A stretch of DNA of 64,000 bases, taken from the NCBI RefSeq assembly GCF_039523615.1, contig NZ_BAAAFQ010000007.1, positions 372,001 to 436,000 on the forward strand, written 5' to 3'. The translations under genes and the position numbers were made by a program. The DNA comes from Psychrosphaera haliotis. GTDB taxonomy: Bacteria > Pseudomonadota > Gammaproteobacteria > Enterobacterales > Alteromonadaceae. The notes under the pieces were generated by a model. It worked only from the letters and a program-made list of their open reading frames with translations. It ran no database searches and had not been told where the DNA came from. Below are positions 36,852 to 45,985 of this stretch, piece by piece; positions within the stretch are counted from its first letter, which is position 1, and each line of letters starts with the position of its first letter.

Positions 36852-37588
36852 TTTATAGTTGCAGATAGTTCCATCATTGCTAAAAAGGGCTCACTATTAA
36901 GTAGATTGCTCTCAAAGTGAGGGTTGCCTAACAACTGATGAGAAGATATTTGCAACGTTATCAACTGTTGATGCCAGTTATACTCTTCAATTGCATCTAC
37001 CTTTATTAAACAACGCTCAGTTGCGATCATGCCGTTTTGAGCATCAACAGCGGCAAAGCTTATTTTCCAAGATTTAGTATTAAAGATATAGTCTGCCATT
37101 TGATGATGTTTATCATCGTCGGTTTTAACTAAATAACCACAAACTTCATTGATCGAACGCAGCGGAATGTCACTTTCTAGTATATCCGGCGTTGATTGAT
37201 CTAATACATTGTGTGGCCTTAGTAATGCTGGATCTGAACTCATCCCCCACAAATCCGCTCCCATCCAGTAGTATCCATAACCATAATAGCGATAAAGCTC
37301 AGATTCAAAGTGTCGAGACACGGTTTCATGTTCTTCGATGCCTGGCGCTGCTTTTATCTTTTCTATATCTATGCTTAGGCATACCTCTTCAGCATCAATA
37401 TTGATGTAATACACTGAGATAGGCGAAATTAAAACTTTACGACTTAATGGATTCCACTTTTGAGGATCGACAACAAGGTAACGTATTACATGATCTTTAT
37501 GGGAGAACAGTACATCAGAAACAGTGCCATATTCACCGTCAATTGTGCGTATTGTGAAACCTAAAATTTTCTGAATATTGATGTTCAT
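36842..37588 (-). CDS. Protein with two PRC-barrel domains
   Basis: The 248-residue soluble protein holds two PRC-barrel modules. The first (residues about 1-75) starts IQKILGFTIRTIDGEYGTVSDVLF and the second (about 140-215) contains SINEVCGYLVKTDDDKHHQMADYIF. Between them lies a tyrosine-rich linker (LYRYYGYGYYWMGADLW). PRC barrels occur in RimM, reaction-centre H subunits and stress proteins and mediate protein or membrane-surface contacts. The ATG overlaps the stop of the upstream phosphatase-kinase fusion by 4 bp, so the two are cotranslated. The function is not recognised. Confidence 0.75.
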   Translation of the reverse strand: MNINIQKILGFTIRTIDGEYGTVSDVLFSHKDHVIRYLVVDPQKWNPLSRKVLISPISVYYINIDAEEVCLSIDIEKIKAAPGIEEHETVSRHFESELYRYYGYGYYWMGADLWGMSSDPALLRPHNVLDQSTPDILESDIPLRSINEVCGYLVKTDDDKHHQMADYIFNTKSWKISFAAVDAQNGMIATERCLIKVDAIEEYNWHQQLITLQISSHQLLGNPHFESNLLNSEPFLAMMELSATINQK

Positions 37589-39255
37589 GATTCGTCTCCA
37601 TCTGATTTTGCAGAAATTGCGGTAGGCGTATCTGGGTCAAGCAGAATGTTTAAAGAAGCAGGTTGCACCAGAATTTGAATATGATCTGATTCAAACGTTT
37701 CACCATCAATTACATAGCCAATAGGTGTTTTACTTCTAATCGTTATTTTTTTAGCTTTTGCTGTGTGAATCGAGTCTGGTGCGGCCGATTCGGAAAGCCC
37801 TGCTATTGCTAAACTTGCAACATCTGCAATGTTTTCAATAAATTCATTCTTTTCATCAAACCAAGTAATATTTAATAAACCGTCATGGAAGTTAGGGTTG
37901 CCATCTCCTTGCGCAAGAACCGTAGAAAATGGCGCAGCATTAGCAATAACCAAGCTTTTTGTTTTTATGTTCTGTGCTGGCTCAGAATCAAACTGCACCA
38001 TTAAATCCAAGTTTTCTTCTGTGTTGAGGGCCTCCCAGAAGCCATGTAAATAGGCAAACTGACCCAGTTGGTTTTTAGTTTCTCGGTCAGCAGAGTTTAT
38101 CATTTTCTGCTCAATACCCACCGCAGCAACGAGTAACATAGTTTTGTCATTGCATACTGCCGTATCCATACTCACGGTATTGTCGCTAACAATATGTTTA
38201 ATGGCTGTTTCTATTGGAATTACTTTGCTCGAAATACCAAAAAGGGTGTGAGCCAGTGCGTTTGCTGTACCAAGTGGGATGATACCAAATTTTATGTCCG
38301 AGCCGGTTAGTTCTGTCGCCACTTCAGCAAGAGTTCCGTCGCCACCAGCTGCAATGACCATTGAGGTTTTACTAGCAACTGCTTCTTTTGCCCAATCTTG
38401 AGCACTCTTTTCTTCCGTGGTTTCAACCACTTTTAAGTTAAACTTTTGTTCTAAATAAGCTTGTATTTTTAATTGATACTTTGGCCACTTGCCTTGGCCT
38501 GAAACCGGGTTAGCAATTAACCAAGCTGGTTGCATTAATTTTAGTAAACCTGCTTCTCTGTATTGAATAAGGCGCTTCAATTGCTTTTTGTTTAAGCCTG
38601 CCTGGTTTCTAATATCGGTTATATTTGATAAAACATCTCTTACTTCTTGCTCAGGATGTTTTGCAAGTAGATATGCAGCAACACAAAATAATGAACGACC
38701 ACGACCTAAAGCACAGTGCACCATTACAGGCTTGTTCTGTCTGCGTTTATTGTCTATCCAGTTTAATGCCTGCCTTAGTTGTTCAGTGGTAGGGCTTCGA
38801 TGGTCTAAAATTGGAATGTTAAGATAATCCATATCTATAAAACGACTGCTCCAATCCAATGCGTCAAATTCGGCAGTAACATCTAGCACTGCTTTTACTT
38901 CATGTTCTTCAAGTTCTAAGGCTTCTTCTGCTGACAAGCGACTGGCAAGATAAATATCATCTTGAATGTGGTGAATGTAGTGACGATCCTTTTTAGCATC
39001 TTTGCTTTTTGCGGCATAGTTATAAAGCTGCACACCAATCATAAAGGGTAGAAAAATAATTCTGATAATAGCCGGTATGCTGCCGTCGGTTCGTTTCCTA
39101 AATATTCTTGGCTGATTTGTCATATACCCAACAAATACAACCAGCAACGATATAGCTATCCAATTCAGAAGAATACTGAGGATGATAGAGTCAGTTAGGC
39201 TTGCGAGATAGGCAAGAAGACCGCCAAAAATTCCATATAAATATTCGATGTACAT
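37585..39255 (-). CDS. Fusion of dual-specificity phosphatase and diacylglycerol-kinase-like lipid kinase
   Basis: The 556-residue protein starts with two or three membrane helices (about 8-48 and 64-82). A cysteine phosphatase domain follows, with the CX5R loop VHCALGRGRS (C181 to R187). From about residue 242 there is a DAGK/sphingosine-kinase/YegS-type domain: WLIANPVSGQGK, the nucleotide loop AAGGDGTLAEVATEL near 300, GIIPLGTANALAH and a C-terminal IDGETFESDHI. So a phosphatase and a lipid kinase share one membrane-bound chain. PTPMT-like phosphatases act on phosphatidylglycerophosphate, so lipid substrates for both halves are plausible. A GAGG five bases before the ATG supports the start. 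Confidence 0.85.
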   Translation of the reverse strand: MYIEYLYGIFGGLLAYLASLTDSIILSILLNWIAISLLVVFVGYMTNQPRIFRKRTDGSIPAIIRIIFLPFMIGVQLYNYAAKSKDAKKDRHYIHHIQDDIYLASRLSAEEALELEEHEVKAVLDVTAEFDALDWSSRFIDMDYLNIPILDHRSPTTEQLRQALNWIDNKRRQNKPVMVHCALGRGRSLFCVAAYLLAKHPEQEVRDVLSNITDIRNQAGLNKKQLKRLIQYREAGLLKLMQPAWLIANPVSGQGKWPKYQLKIQAYLEQKFNLKVVETTEEKSAQDWAKEAVASKTSMVIAAGGDGTLAEVATELTGSDIKFGIIPLGTANALAHTLFGISSKVIPIETAIKHIVSDNTVSMDTAVCNDKTMLLVAAVGIEQKMINSADRETKNQLGQFAYLHGFWEALNTEENLDLMVQFDSEPAQNIKTKSLVIANAAPFSTVLAQGDGNPNFHDGLLNITWFDEKNEFIENIADVASLAIAGLSESAAPDSIHTAKAKKITIRSKTPIGYVIDGETFESDHIQILVQPASLNILLDPDTPTAISAKSDGDES

Positions 39256-39582
39256 ATTAACCTCAGTTAACTTAGCGCTAACATTTTAGAAACGAACTTA
39301 GGTCTTTGCTAAAACCATGCCTATCTTGTAAGTATATGAAAATTATAGATTGTTATTGATCTTTTGCCATCTTTTAAAAGTATCTGAAGGAACATACTGT
39401 AATTTTTACATTGTTGTTATGTTAATTATTCTCAGACATCTCGAATTTTTACTAACAAGAGGGTGTGATAATCGCAGTTTAAATTTTCAACTTGCTGTTA
39501 TTTATACCATTTTGTTGTTTGTTTTATAAATGGCATAAACCTAGCTTTAGTAAGGTAATGTTTTAAAGTAAGTAGGTTGTAT
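39256..39582. other. Intergenic region between phosphatase-kinase fusion and small protein gene
   Basis: These 327 bp separate divergent genes and should carry both promoters. A perfect 10-bp palindrome TTAGCGCTAA lies at 39272-39281 just upstream of the minus gene. An inverted repeat with one mismatch (TTTATACCAT at 39501-39510, ATGGCATAAA at 39530-39539) lies upstream of the plus gene. Neither matches an operator I recognise. No ORF with a ribosome site is visible. Confidence 0.5.
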
Positions 39583-40026
39583 ATGACATCAAATAACCCA
39601 AATCTTCCTGAGGTTGCTTTTTTAGAAGCAAGTCAGTTTTACAGTGAGTTAGCAAATCATGTTGAGGATCTTTCTATTCGTCATGGGTTAATTAAAGTAT
39701 CGAGTGTATTTCAAGAAATCCATGAAAAAGTAGGTAAATGGAAAACCAAATCTAAATGGACAGGACCGCTACATGAACTCTTTTGTAGTTGGAACAATAA
39801 CCTTAATCAAATGCGAGTAGGGAATACGTCCACACCGGAGTTATCTTTGTTGGAGCAACGTTTACAAGTGGAGTCGGCAAACCTATCTAAGCTAAGAAAA
39901 GCATTTAAAGAATCCGAGCCGGAACAAGAAAAGCGATATATTGCTGATCTTATTGCAACGTATTTTAATGTTGTTGATATCTTGACCAAAATGACACGTA
40001 ATCAAAAGGGAGAGCGTTATGCATAA
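39583..40026 (+). CDS. Small helical protein of unknown function, coupled to nhaA
   Basis: I do not recognise this 147-residue protein. It has no signal peptide or membrane segment and looks mainly helical, with charged amphipathic stretches (for example LEQRLQVESANLSKLRKAFKES) and a central tryptophan-containing segment (KVGKWKTKSKWTGPLHELF). The ATG at 39583 has AGG six bases upstream; an in-frame TTG at 39577 is the alternative. Its last codons overlap the nhaA ATG by 8 bp, so NhaA translation should depend on it. A regulatory or stress role alongside the antiporter is a guess from position only. Confidence 0.75.
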   Translation: MTSNNPNLPEVAFLEASQFYSELANHVEDLSIRHGLIKVSSVFQEIHEKVGKWKTKSKWTGPLHELFCSWNNNLNQMRVGNTSTPELSLLEQRLQVESANLSKLRKAFKESEPEQEKRYIADLIATYFNVVDILTKMTRNQKGERYA

Positions 40027-41401
40027 GGAAGAGGTAGCCGTACCGGGCATTGAAAAAAAGGTAGAGAAACTGCTCAATCCATTTCAGCGCTTTATCGCAG
40101 ACCAAACTACAAGTAGTAAAGTTTTATTGCTAACAACGGTCGTTGCGCTCGCTTTTGCCAATTCAGGTTTTGCTGAACAAGTGTATGCAGGGCTTCATAG
40201 CATGTTTGGTTTTGCTATAAACGATAACCTTTATCAAATGTCCGTTTTACATTGGGTTAATGACGGCCTGATGGCGTTGTTCTTCTTGTTGTTAGGCATG
40301 GAAATAAAACGAGAAGTTTTAGTTGGAGACTTAAGCTCACCAAGTAACTTAATTCCAGTTTTAGCCGCGGCGGCTGGAGGAATGTTTTTCCCAGCTATTA
40401 TTTTTGCCACTTTAAATTTAGGGACACCTTATATAGCAGGTTGGGGCATCCCAATGGCAACTGATACAGCGTTTGCTGTAGGGATTTTAGCACTGCTTGG
40501 CTCTAGAGCTCCACTGGCAGCGTTTTCATTTTTAACGGGTTTAGCCATTATTGATGATATTGGTGCCATTATGGTTATTGCCATTTTCTACACGGATAGT
40601 ATCAACGCGTTGTATATTGCTTTATCTGCAGTACTAACCGCATTGTTATTTGTGCTTAATTATTTAGGTATTAGAAGGCCTTTTTGGTACCTAGTTATCG
40701 GTGTTTTACTATGGCTTTCTGTATTGAGTTCAGGAATTCACGCGACTATTGCTGGCATATTAATCGCAGCAGCAATACCTGCTAGGCCAAAGTATAAAGC
40801 GTCTGTAATGGTTGAACGACTTGCCAAAGTAACACAGCGGTTCCAGCGTTTAGTCATTAATCGAGGTGCAAATCAGCCTGTACTTGCATCGAAAACTCAG
40901 CATCAACTTGCCGATGAGTTAAAAAACACTGCTAACCAAGCTACAACTCCGCTAAGGCGCTGGGAGAAGTTACTTCACACTCCTGTAGGTTTGCTGGTGC
41001 TGCCTGTTTTTGCCTTCTCAAATGCAGGTGTTCAACTTGATGCATCTAGTTTAAGTTCAACACTTAATAGCACGCTAGCCTGGGGAATATTTTTAGGCCT
41101 TGTTGTTGGTAAAGGGATCGGTATTCCGCTGATGGTATGGCTAACTATAAAGACAGGAATTGGCAAGTTACCCCAAGGTTTAAACATGTGGCATATGGTT
41201 GGTTTAGGTATGCTAGGGGGAATTGGTTTCACCATGTCGATATTCATCACGGGATTAGGCTTTGCAGGGGATCTAGCCACACAAGAGATTGCCAAAACCG
41301 CAATTCTTTTCACCTCTTTATTTGCGGGTGTGTTAGGTTATATTTTGTTCAAAGTTGCTCCTTCAAATAAAGTAAAAAAAGGGAATCAGTATGCCGGATA
41401 G
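40019..41401 (+). CDS. nhaA: Na+/H+ antiporter NhaA
   Basis: NhaA exports Na+ in exchange for H+ across the inner membrane and helps in pH and salt homeostasis. The 460-residue protein has about twelve membrane segments, the conserved GWGIPMATDTAFAVGIL and the functional Asp pair in LAIIDDIGAI (equivalent to D163/D164 of E. coli). It is longer than E. coli NhaA (388 residues) because of a hydrophilic insert near residues 262-315 (VERLAKVTQRF to RRWEKLLHTP). AGGGAG precedes the ATG. It overlaps the upstream small gene by 8 bp and gdhA by 11 bp. Confidence 0.95.
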   Translation: MHKEEVAVPGIEKKVEKLLNPFQRFIADQTTSSKVLLLTTVVALAFANSGFAEQVYAGLHSMFGFAINDNLYQMSVLHWVNDGLMALFFLLLGMEIKREVLVGDLSSPSNLIPVLAAAAGGMFFPAIIFATLNLGTPYIAGWGIPMATDTAFAVGILALLGSRAPLAAFSFLTGLAIIDDIGAIMVIAIFYTDSINALYIALSAVLTALLFVLNYLGIRRPFWYLVIGVLLWLSVLSSGIHATIAGILIAAAIPARPKYKASVMVERLAKVTQRFQRLVINRGANQPVLASKTQHQLADELKNTANQATTPLRRWEKLLHTPVGLLVLPVFAFSNAGVQLDASSLSSTLNSTLAWGIFLGLVVGKGIGIPLMVWLTIKTGIGKLPQGLNMWHMVGLGMLGGIGFTMSIFITGLGFAGDLATQEIAKTAILFTSLFAGVLGYILFKVAPSNKVKKGNQYAG

Positions 41402-42749
41402 CCAATATGTAGCTGAATTAAAACAACGCATTCAAGAGCGTAATCCAAATCAAAAAGAGTTTATCCAAGCGGTAACCGAAATTTTAGACAATGTTGCGGG
41501 AGAACTTGATGACACTGAACAGTACCGTCGGTATCGTATTTTTGAACGCTTAACTGAGCCAGACAGAATAATTTCATTTAAAGTTGAATGGTTAGATGAT
41601 GATGGTTGTGCACAATTAAACCGTGGTTGGCGAGTTCAGCAATCTAACTTGATTGGTCCTTACAAAGGTGGCCTTCGTTTTCACCCTACGGTAAGCGAAT
41701 CAGTAATTAAGTTTTTGGCTTTTGAACAGTGTTTTAAAAACGCGCTGACTGGCTTGCCTCTTGGTGGTGGTAAAGGTGGATCGGACTTTAATCCAAAAGG
41801 GAAAAGTGACCATGAGATCATGAGCTTTTGCCAAGCGTTTATGACCCAACTTTATCGTCATATTGGCGCAAATGTGGACGTGCCTGCGGGAGATATTAAT
41901 GTGGGCGCTAGAGAAATTGGTTTTCTATACGGTCAATATAGGAAAATCAGAAACCAGTTTAGTGGAGTATTAACGGGTAAAGCACTAGAAATGGGTGGTA
42001 GCTTAGTACGAACTGAAGCCACTGGTTTTGGTGTTATCTATTTTCTAAAGCACGTACTTGCATTAAAGAGCATGACTATTGAAGGTCTTAAGGTTACGGT
42101 GTCAGGCGCAGGTAATGTGGCGCTTTATGCTGCGAAAAAAGCGTTAGAAAATAAAGCTAAGGTAATTACTCTGTCAAACTCCAGGGGAGTGCTTTACAAA
42201 GCCAAGGGCTTTACTAAAAGCGATATTGATTGGCTAATAAAATACGACAATATAAAAGATAATACTCTGCTTTCATTTTCTGAAGAAGATTCTAAAAAGT
42301 CTGAGGTTGAATGGCGCGCTGGAGAAAAGCCTTGGCAGTATCAATGTGATGTAGCGATACCTTGCGCAACTCAGAATGAGATGAATGGCAAAGAGGCTAA
42401 ACAGCTGATTGATAACGGTTGTAAAGTTGTTATTTGTGGCGCGAATATGCCTTGTACGTCCGAAGCAATTGCGGCGATTCATGGCGCAAATGATTGTTGC
42501 TACATACCAGGCAAAGCATCAAACGCTGGTGGAGTAGCGGTATCAGGGTTAGAAATGTCTCAAAATGCCGGTTTTGAAAGTCAGACCTTTGAATACCTTG
42601 ATGGGCGTTTGCAGGACATAATGAAACATATCCATGCACAATGTGCAGAATGCGGAAAAACTGAAAATGGTAGCGTTGATTATGAAAAGGGAGCAAGTAT
42701 TGCAGGCTTCCATATTTTAGCAAAAGCCATGTTAGCTCAAGGGGTATAA
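41391..42749 (+). CDS. gdhA: NADP-type glutamate dehydrogenase
   Basis: GdhA aminates 2-oxoglutarate with ammonia to give glutamate, the low-affinity route complementing GltBD. The 452-residue protein has the active-site stretch LPLGGGKGGSDFNPKGKSD with the catalytic lysine, VDVPAGDINVGAREIG, the coenzyme domain with VSGAGNVALYAAKKALE, and PGKASNAGGVAVSGLEM. Its size suits the hexameric small NADP enzymes. AAGGG seven bases before the ATG supports the start, which lies 11 bp inside nhaA. Being third in an overlapping string with a Na+/H+ antiporter is unusual. Confidence 0.95.
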   Translation: MPDSQYVAELKQRIQERNPNQKEFIQAVTEILDNVAGELDDTEQYRRYRIFERLTEPDRIISFKVEWLDDDGCAQLNRGWRVQQSNLIGPYKGGLRFHPTVSESVIKFLAFEQCFKNALTGLPLGGGKGGSDFNPKGKSDHEIMSFCQAFMTQLYRHIGANVDVPAGDINVGAREIGFLYGQYRKIRNQFSGVLTGKALEMGGSLVRTEATGFGVIYFLKHVLALKSMTIEGLKVTVSGAGNVALYAAKKALENKAKVITLSNSRGVLYKAKGFTKSDIDWLIKYDNIKDNTLLSFSEEDSKKSEVEWRAGEKPWQYQCDVAIPCATQNEMNGKEAKQLIDNGCKVVICGANMPCTSEAIAAIHGANDCCYIPGKASNAGGVAVSGLEMSQNAGFESQTFEYLDGRLQDIMKHIHAQCAECGKTENGSVDYEKGASIAGFHILAKAMLAQGV

Positions 42750-42880
42750 GGCTTGAAACGCTTTATATAGCAACAAAATAGCAAAAAAATGGTGGTTTTT
42801 GTCGATAATAGGCAAACAACTGTTGAATTTTAGAAATAGGTTCCATAGGATAAGCCTTGTCTCAACTAAAGGATAAAATA

Positions 42881-43156
42881 ATGAACAAAAGTGAACTAAT
42901 CGAAAAAATGGCACAAAGTGCTGACATGACTAAAGCTGATGCAGAACGTGCACTTAACAGCCTAGTTTCTACAGTAACTGAAGAACTTGCTAAAGGCGGC
43001 GACGTTTCTTTAGTTGGTTTCGGTACTTTCAAAGTTAACGACCGTGCAGCTCGCACAGGCCGTAACCCACAAACTGGTGAAACTATTCAAATTGCTGCTG
43101 CAAAAGTTCCTGCTTTCAAAGCTGGTAAAGCAATCAAAGATGCAGTTAACGCATAA
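42881..43156 (+). CDS. hup: DNA-binding protein HU
   Basis: This 91-residue nucleoid protein matches HU throughout: MNKSELIEKMAQ at the start, VSLVGFGTFKVNDRAARTG and the beta-arm RNPQTGETIQIAAAKVPAF containing the DNA-intercalating proline region. Whether it is the alpha or beta subunit cannot be decided from sequence alone. AAGGA seven bases upstream supports the ATG at 42881 over an in-frame upstream start at 42857. It is followed by a strong terminator. Codon use is that of a highly expressed gene. Confidence 0.95.
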   Translation: MNKSELIEKMAQSADMTKADAERALNSLVSTVTEELAKGGDVSLVGFGTFKVNDRAARTGRNPQTGETIQIAAAKVPAFKAGKAIKDAVNA

Positions 43157-43182
43157 TTTACCGAGTCTCTCGATAAGTTGAC

Positions 43183-43210
43183 AAAAAAAGCCTCATTAGA
43201 GGCTTTTTTT
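43183..43210 (+). terminator. Strong Rho-independent terminator of the HU gene
   Basis: AAAAAAAGCCTC, an ATTA loop and GAGGCTTTTTTT form a perfect hairpin with a run of seven T residues. It separates the HU gene from the iron transport operon. Confidence 0.95.
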
Positions 43211-43260
43211 ATATTCGGAACTAAATAATTCTGTACATTGTTAAAACGTTAGTTAAAATA

Positions 43261-43279
43261 AATGAGAATCATTCTCAAT
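43261..43279. promoter_or_regulatory. Fur box upstream of the iron transport operon
   Basis: TGAGAAT-C-ATTCTCA at 43263-43277 is a perfect 7-1-7 inverted repeat, the canonical Fur-binding arrangement. It lies 36 bp upstream of the substrate-binding protein gene. Iron repression of the three-gene operon follows from this. Confidence 0.9.
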
Positions 43280-43312
43280 TAGAAAATAGATAACACTAAC
43301 AAAGGGTACATA

Positions 43313-44326
43313 ATGAAACGTATATTTTTAGTCGCATTAACACTTTTCACTTCTTTGATTTCAACTTCTGCATTTAGCGCAGAAACGGTAAATATCTACT
43401 CTTTCCGCCAGCCGTTTCTTATTGAGCCTATATTGGAGCAATTTACAGCGGAAACTGGTATTAAAACAAAAGTAGTATTCTCTAAAAAAGGCTTGATAGA
43501 GCGCTTAAAAAGAGAAGGTAAATACAGTCCTGCAGACGTTGTATTGACGTCAAACTTCAATAAATTACTACAACTTAAAGGCGAAGGTCTAACGCAAGAG
43601 ATTAAGTCTGAGCAAATAGACAAGAACGTTCCTAGTCAGTTTAGAGATGAAGCCGGGCACTGGGTTGCATTAACTAAACGTGCTCGCTCACTTTATGTAA
43701 GTAAGTCATCTAATTTAAATACATCAACTATTTCTTATGAAGACCTTTCAGGTGAAGCTTTATCAGGTAAAGTTTGTACCAGAAGTGGTAAACACCCGTA
43801 TAACTTAGGTCTGATCGCATCAATGATTGCGCATCACGGAGAAGCTGAGACTGAAACTTGGTTAAAAGGCGTTAAAGCTAATTTAGCTCGTAAGCCGCAA
43901 GGTAATGATAGAGGCCAAGTTAAAGCGATCAAAGAAGGGCTGTGCGAAGTTTCTTTAGGAAATAGCTACTATTATGGCAAAATGCTGACTGACGAAAACC
44001 AAAAGCCTTGGGCGGATGCTGTTAATCTAGTTTTCCCAAACCAAGATAACCGTGGTACACACATTAACGTATCAGGTGCGGTATTAACAAAATATGCACC
44101 GAACAAAGCGAACGCAGAAACGTTAATTGCTTACTTAGTTGGTAAATCAGCTCAAGAGCAATATGCTTCAGTTAATATGGAATACCCAGTTAACCCAAGT
44201 GTTAAGCCTTCAGAAATGGTTTTGAGCTGGGGTGACTTTAAAGAAGATAATATTTCTTTAACAGAAGTTGCTAAGTATAGAGAGCAAGCTTTACAATTGG
44301 TTGATAAAGTAAAATTTGATTTATAA
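43313..44326 (+). CDS. fbpA: Ferric iron ABC transporter, periplasmic substrate-binding protein
   Basis: This 337-residue protein has a signal peptide (cleavage after SAFSA) followed by a FutA/FbpA-type ferric-binding fold starting VNIYSFRQPFLIEPIL. The consecutive tyrosines in GNSYYYGKML match the iron-ligand tyrosine pair of FbpA. GVKANLARKPQGNDRGQVKAI is the usual central segment. It delivers Fe(III) to the permease encoded next. AAAGGG six bases before the ATG supports the start. The Fur box upstream agrees with the function. The next gene starts 18 bp downstream. Confidence 0.92.
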   Translation: MKRIFLVALTLFTSLISTSAFSAETVNIYSFRQPFLIEPILEQFTAETGIKTKVVFSKKGLIERLKREGKYSPADVVLTSNFNKLLQLKGEGLTQEIKSEQIDKNVPSQFRDEAGHWVALTKRARSLYVSKSSNLNTSTISYEDLSGEALSGKVCTRSGKHPYNLGLIASMIAHHGEAETETWLKGVKANLARKPQGNDRGQVKAIKEGLCEVSLGNSYYYGKMLTDENQKPWADAVNLVFPNQDNRGTHINVSGAVLTKYAPNKANAETLIAYLVGKSAQEQYASVNMEYPVNPSVKPSEMVLSWGDFKEDNISLTEVAKYREQALQLVDKVKFDL

Positions 44327-44344
44327 GATTCTATTAATTAAAAC

Positions 44345-45976
44345 ATGCATTTGAAATTTAATAGGCTGACCTCTGCGTCAGCCTTTCTTGCTTTACTCAT
44401 CGCGTTACCTATTTTTGCTCTGCTGTTTACAGCTATGACAGAGACTGGACAAAGTTTTGAGCACATAAGAGATACAGTACTTGCTGACTATATTATTAAC
44501 ACTGTGTTGTTAATGACGCTGGTAGGTATCATTGTGACTTTAATAGGCGTGCCATTAGCATGGTTAATAGCATGTTGTGAATTTACAGGAAAACACCTTT
44601 TTAATTGGGCATTAGTTTTACCTTTGGCAATGCCTGGCTATTTAATAGCTTATACATATACTGACCTGCTTGACTACGCAGGGCCGCTTCAAACCTTTTT
44701 AAGAAATACGTTTGGTTGGTCGTCACCCGATGATTATTGGTTCTTTGAAATCAGATCGTTAGGCGGGGCGGCTGCAATGCTATCTTTAGTTTTGTTTCCC
44801 TACGTTTATTTAATGGCAAAAGCTAACTTTTTAAATCAAAATGCGTCATTAACACTCGCGGCCAGAACCTTAGGTTATTCACCACTCAAGAGCTTCTTTT
44901 CCGTTTCATTACCTATAGCAAAAAACTCTATTGTAGCCGCTATTTCGTTGGTATTAATGGAAACTATTGCTGACTTTGCTACCGTCTATTATTTTGCTGT
45001 TAATACGTTAACCACCGCTGTTTACGATACTTGGCTAGGTTATTATGACTTGGCTAGTGCTGCTAAAATATCAATGCTAATGATTGTTGGTGTTTTTGCT
45101 CTGATTATTTTAGAACACAAAACAAACAAAAGAGGTAAAGACAGCAACAGTGCAAAAATGTCTGTTCAACCTCTTAGCTATAAATTAACGGGTAAGCAGA
45201 ATGTGTTCGCATTCCTCTTCTGTAGCCTTGTTTTTGTTCTTGGTTTTGCAGTGCCTGCATTAACCTTGCTGAGCTATGCCATTGATTACTATCAAGACGT
45301 TTGGTCAATGGAAGTAATAATGTATGCTTGGAACAGTACATATATTGCAATCGCTGTAGCGGTAATTAGCTTACTAATATCACTCGTTATCAATGTTTCG
45401 TTGCGAGAAAATAAGTCTTTAGCTAATCAATCTTGGTTTAATCTGGCAAATATGGGTTATGCAGTGCCAGGCACGGTTTTAGCGATTGCGGTTATTATTC
45501 CCTTTAGTGGTTTGGATCATTGGCTAAACAGTACGGCTGAATCATTTGACCTTGAAGCTCCTGGACTCATATTAAGTGGAACCGTGGTAGCGATTATATT
45601 TACCCACATTGTTAGATTTGCTGCTGTCGCCAATAACAATATTAAAACGAATTTTCAGCAACTTAATAAAAGTTACGATTGGGCCGCAAAAAGTTTGGGG
45701 GCGAAGCCAAATAGACTGTTTAGGCAGGTTCATTGGCCGCTTCTAAAGCGCAGCGCTTTGGTAGCCGGTTTATTAATTTTTGTAGAAAGCATGAAAGAAT
45801 TACCAGCAGCACTATTGCTTAGACCTTTTGATTTCGAAACATTGCCCACATACGTATTTCAGTTTGCTAGCGATGAGCAACTTGAACAAGCTGCCCTTGG
45901 CGCAATACTTATCGTTATAGTTGGATTAATTCCGCTTATTTTTATTAATCGCTCCATTGAACAAAAACAGAATTAG
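44345..45976 (+). CDS. fbpB: Ferric iron ABC transporter, permease
   Basis: This 543-residue inner-membrane protein has about twelve helices arranged as two homologous six-helix halves, as in FbpB/SfuB. Each half carries the EAA-type loop that contacts the ATPase: LAARTLGYSPLKSFFSVSLP in the first and WAAKSLGAKPNRLFRQVHWP in the second. FLNQNASLTL and FIEESMKELPA-like segments (VESMKELPAALLLRP) are typical. No strong ribosome site is visible before the ATG, so translation may be coupled to fbpA. Confidence 0.92.
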   Translation: MHLKFNRLTSASAFLALLIALPIFALLFTAMTETGQSFEHIRDTVLADYIINTVLLMTLVGIIVTLIGVPLAWLIACCEFTGKHLFNWALVLPLAMPGYLIAYTYTDLLDYAGPLQTFLRNTFGWSSPDDYWFFEIRSLGGAAAMLSLVLFPYVYLMAKANFLNQNASLTLAARTLGYSPLKSFFSVSLPIAKNSIVAAISLVLMETIADFATVYYFAVNTLTTAVYDTWLGYYDLASAAKISMLMIVGVFALIILEHKTNKRGKDSNSAKMSVQPLSYKLTGKQNVFAFLFCSLVFVLGFAVPALTLLSYAIDYYQDVWSMEVIMYAWNSTYIAIAVAVISLLISLVINVSLRENKSLANQSWFNLANMGYAVPGTVLAIAVIIPFSGLDHWLNSTAESFDLEAPGLILSGTVVAIIFTHIVRFAAVANNNIKTNFQQLNKSYDWAAKSLGAKPNRLFRQVHWPLLKRSALVAGLLIFVESMKELPAALLLRPFDFETLPTYVFQFASDEQLEQAALGAILIVIVGLIPLIFINRSIEQKQN

Positions 45977-45985
45977 GAAGCTTTC

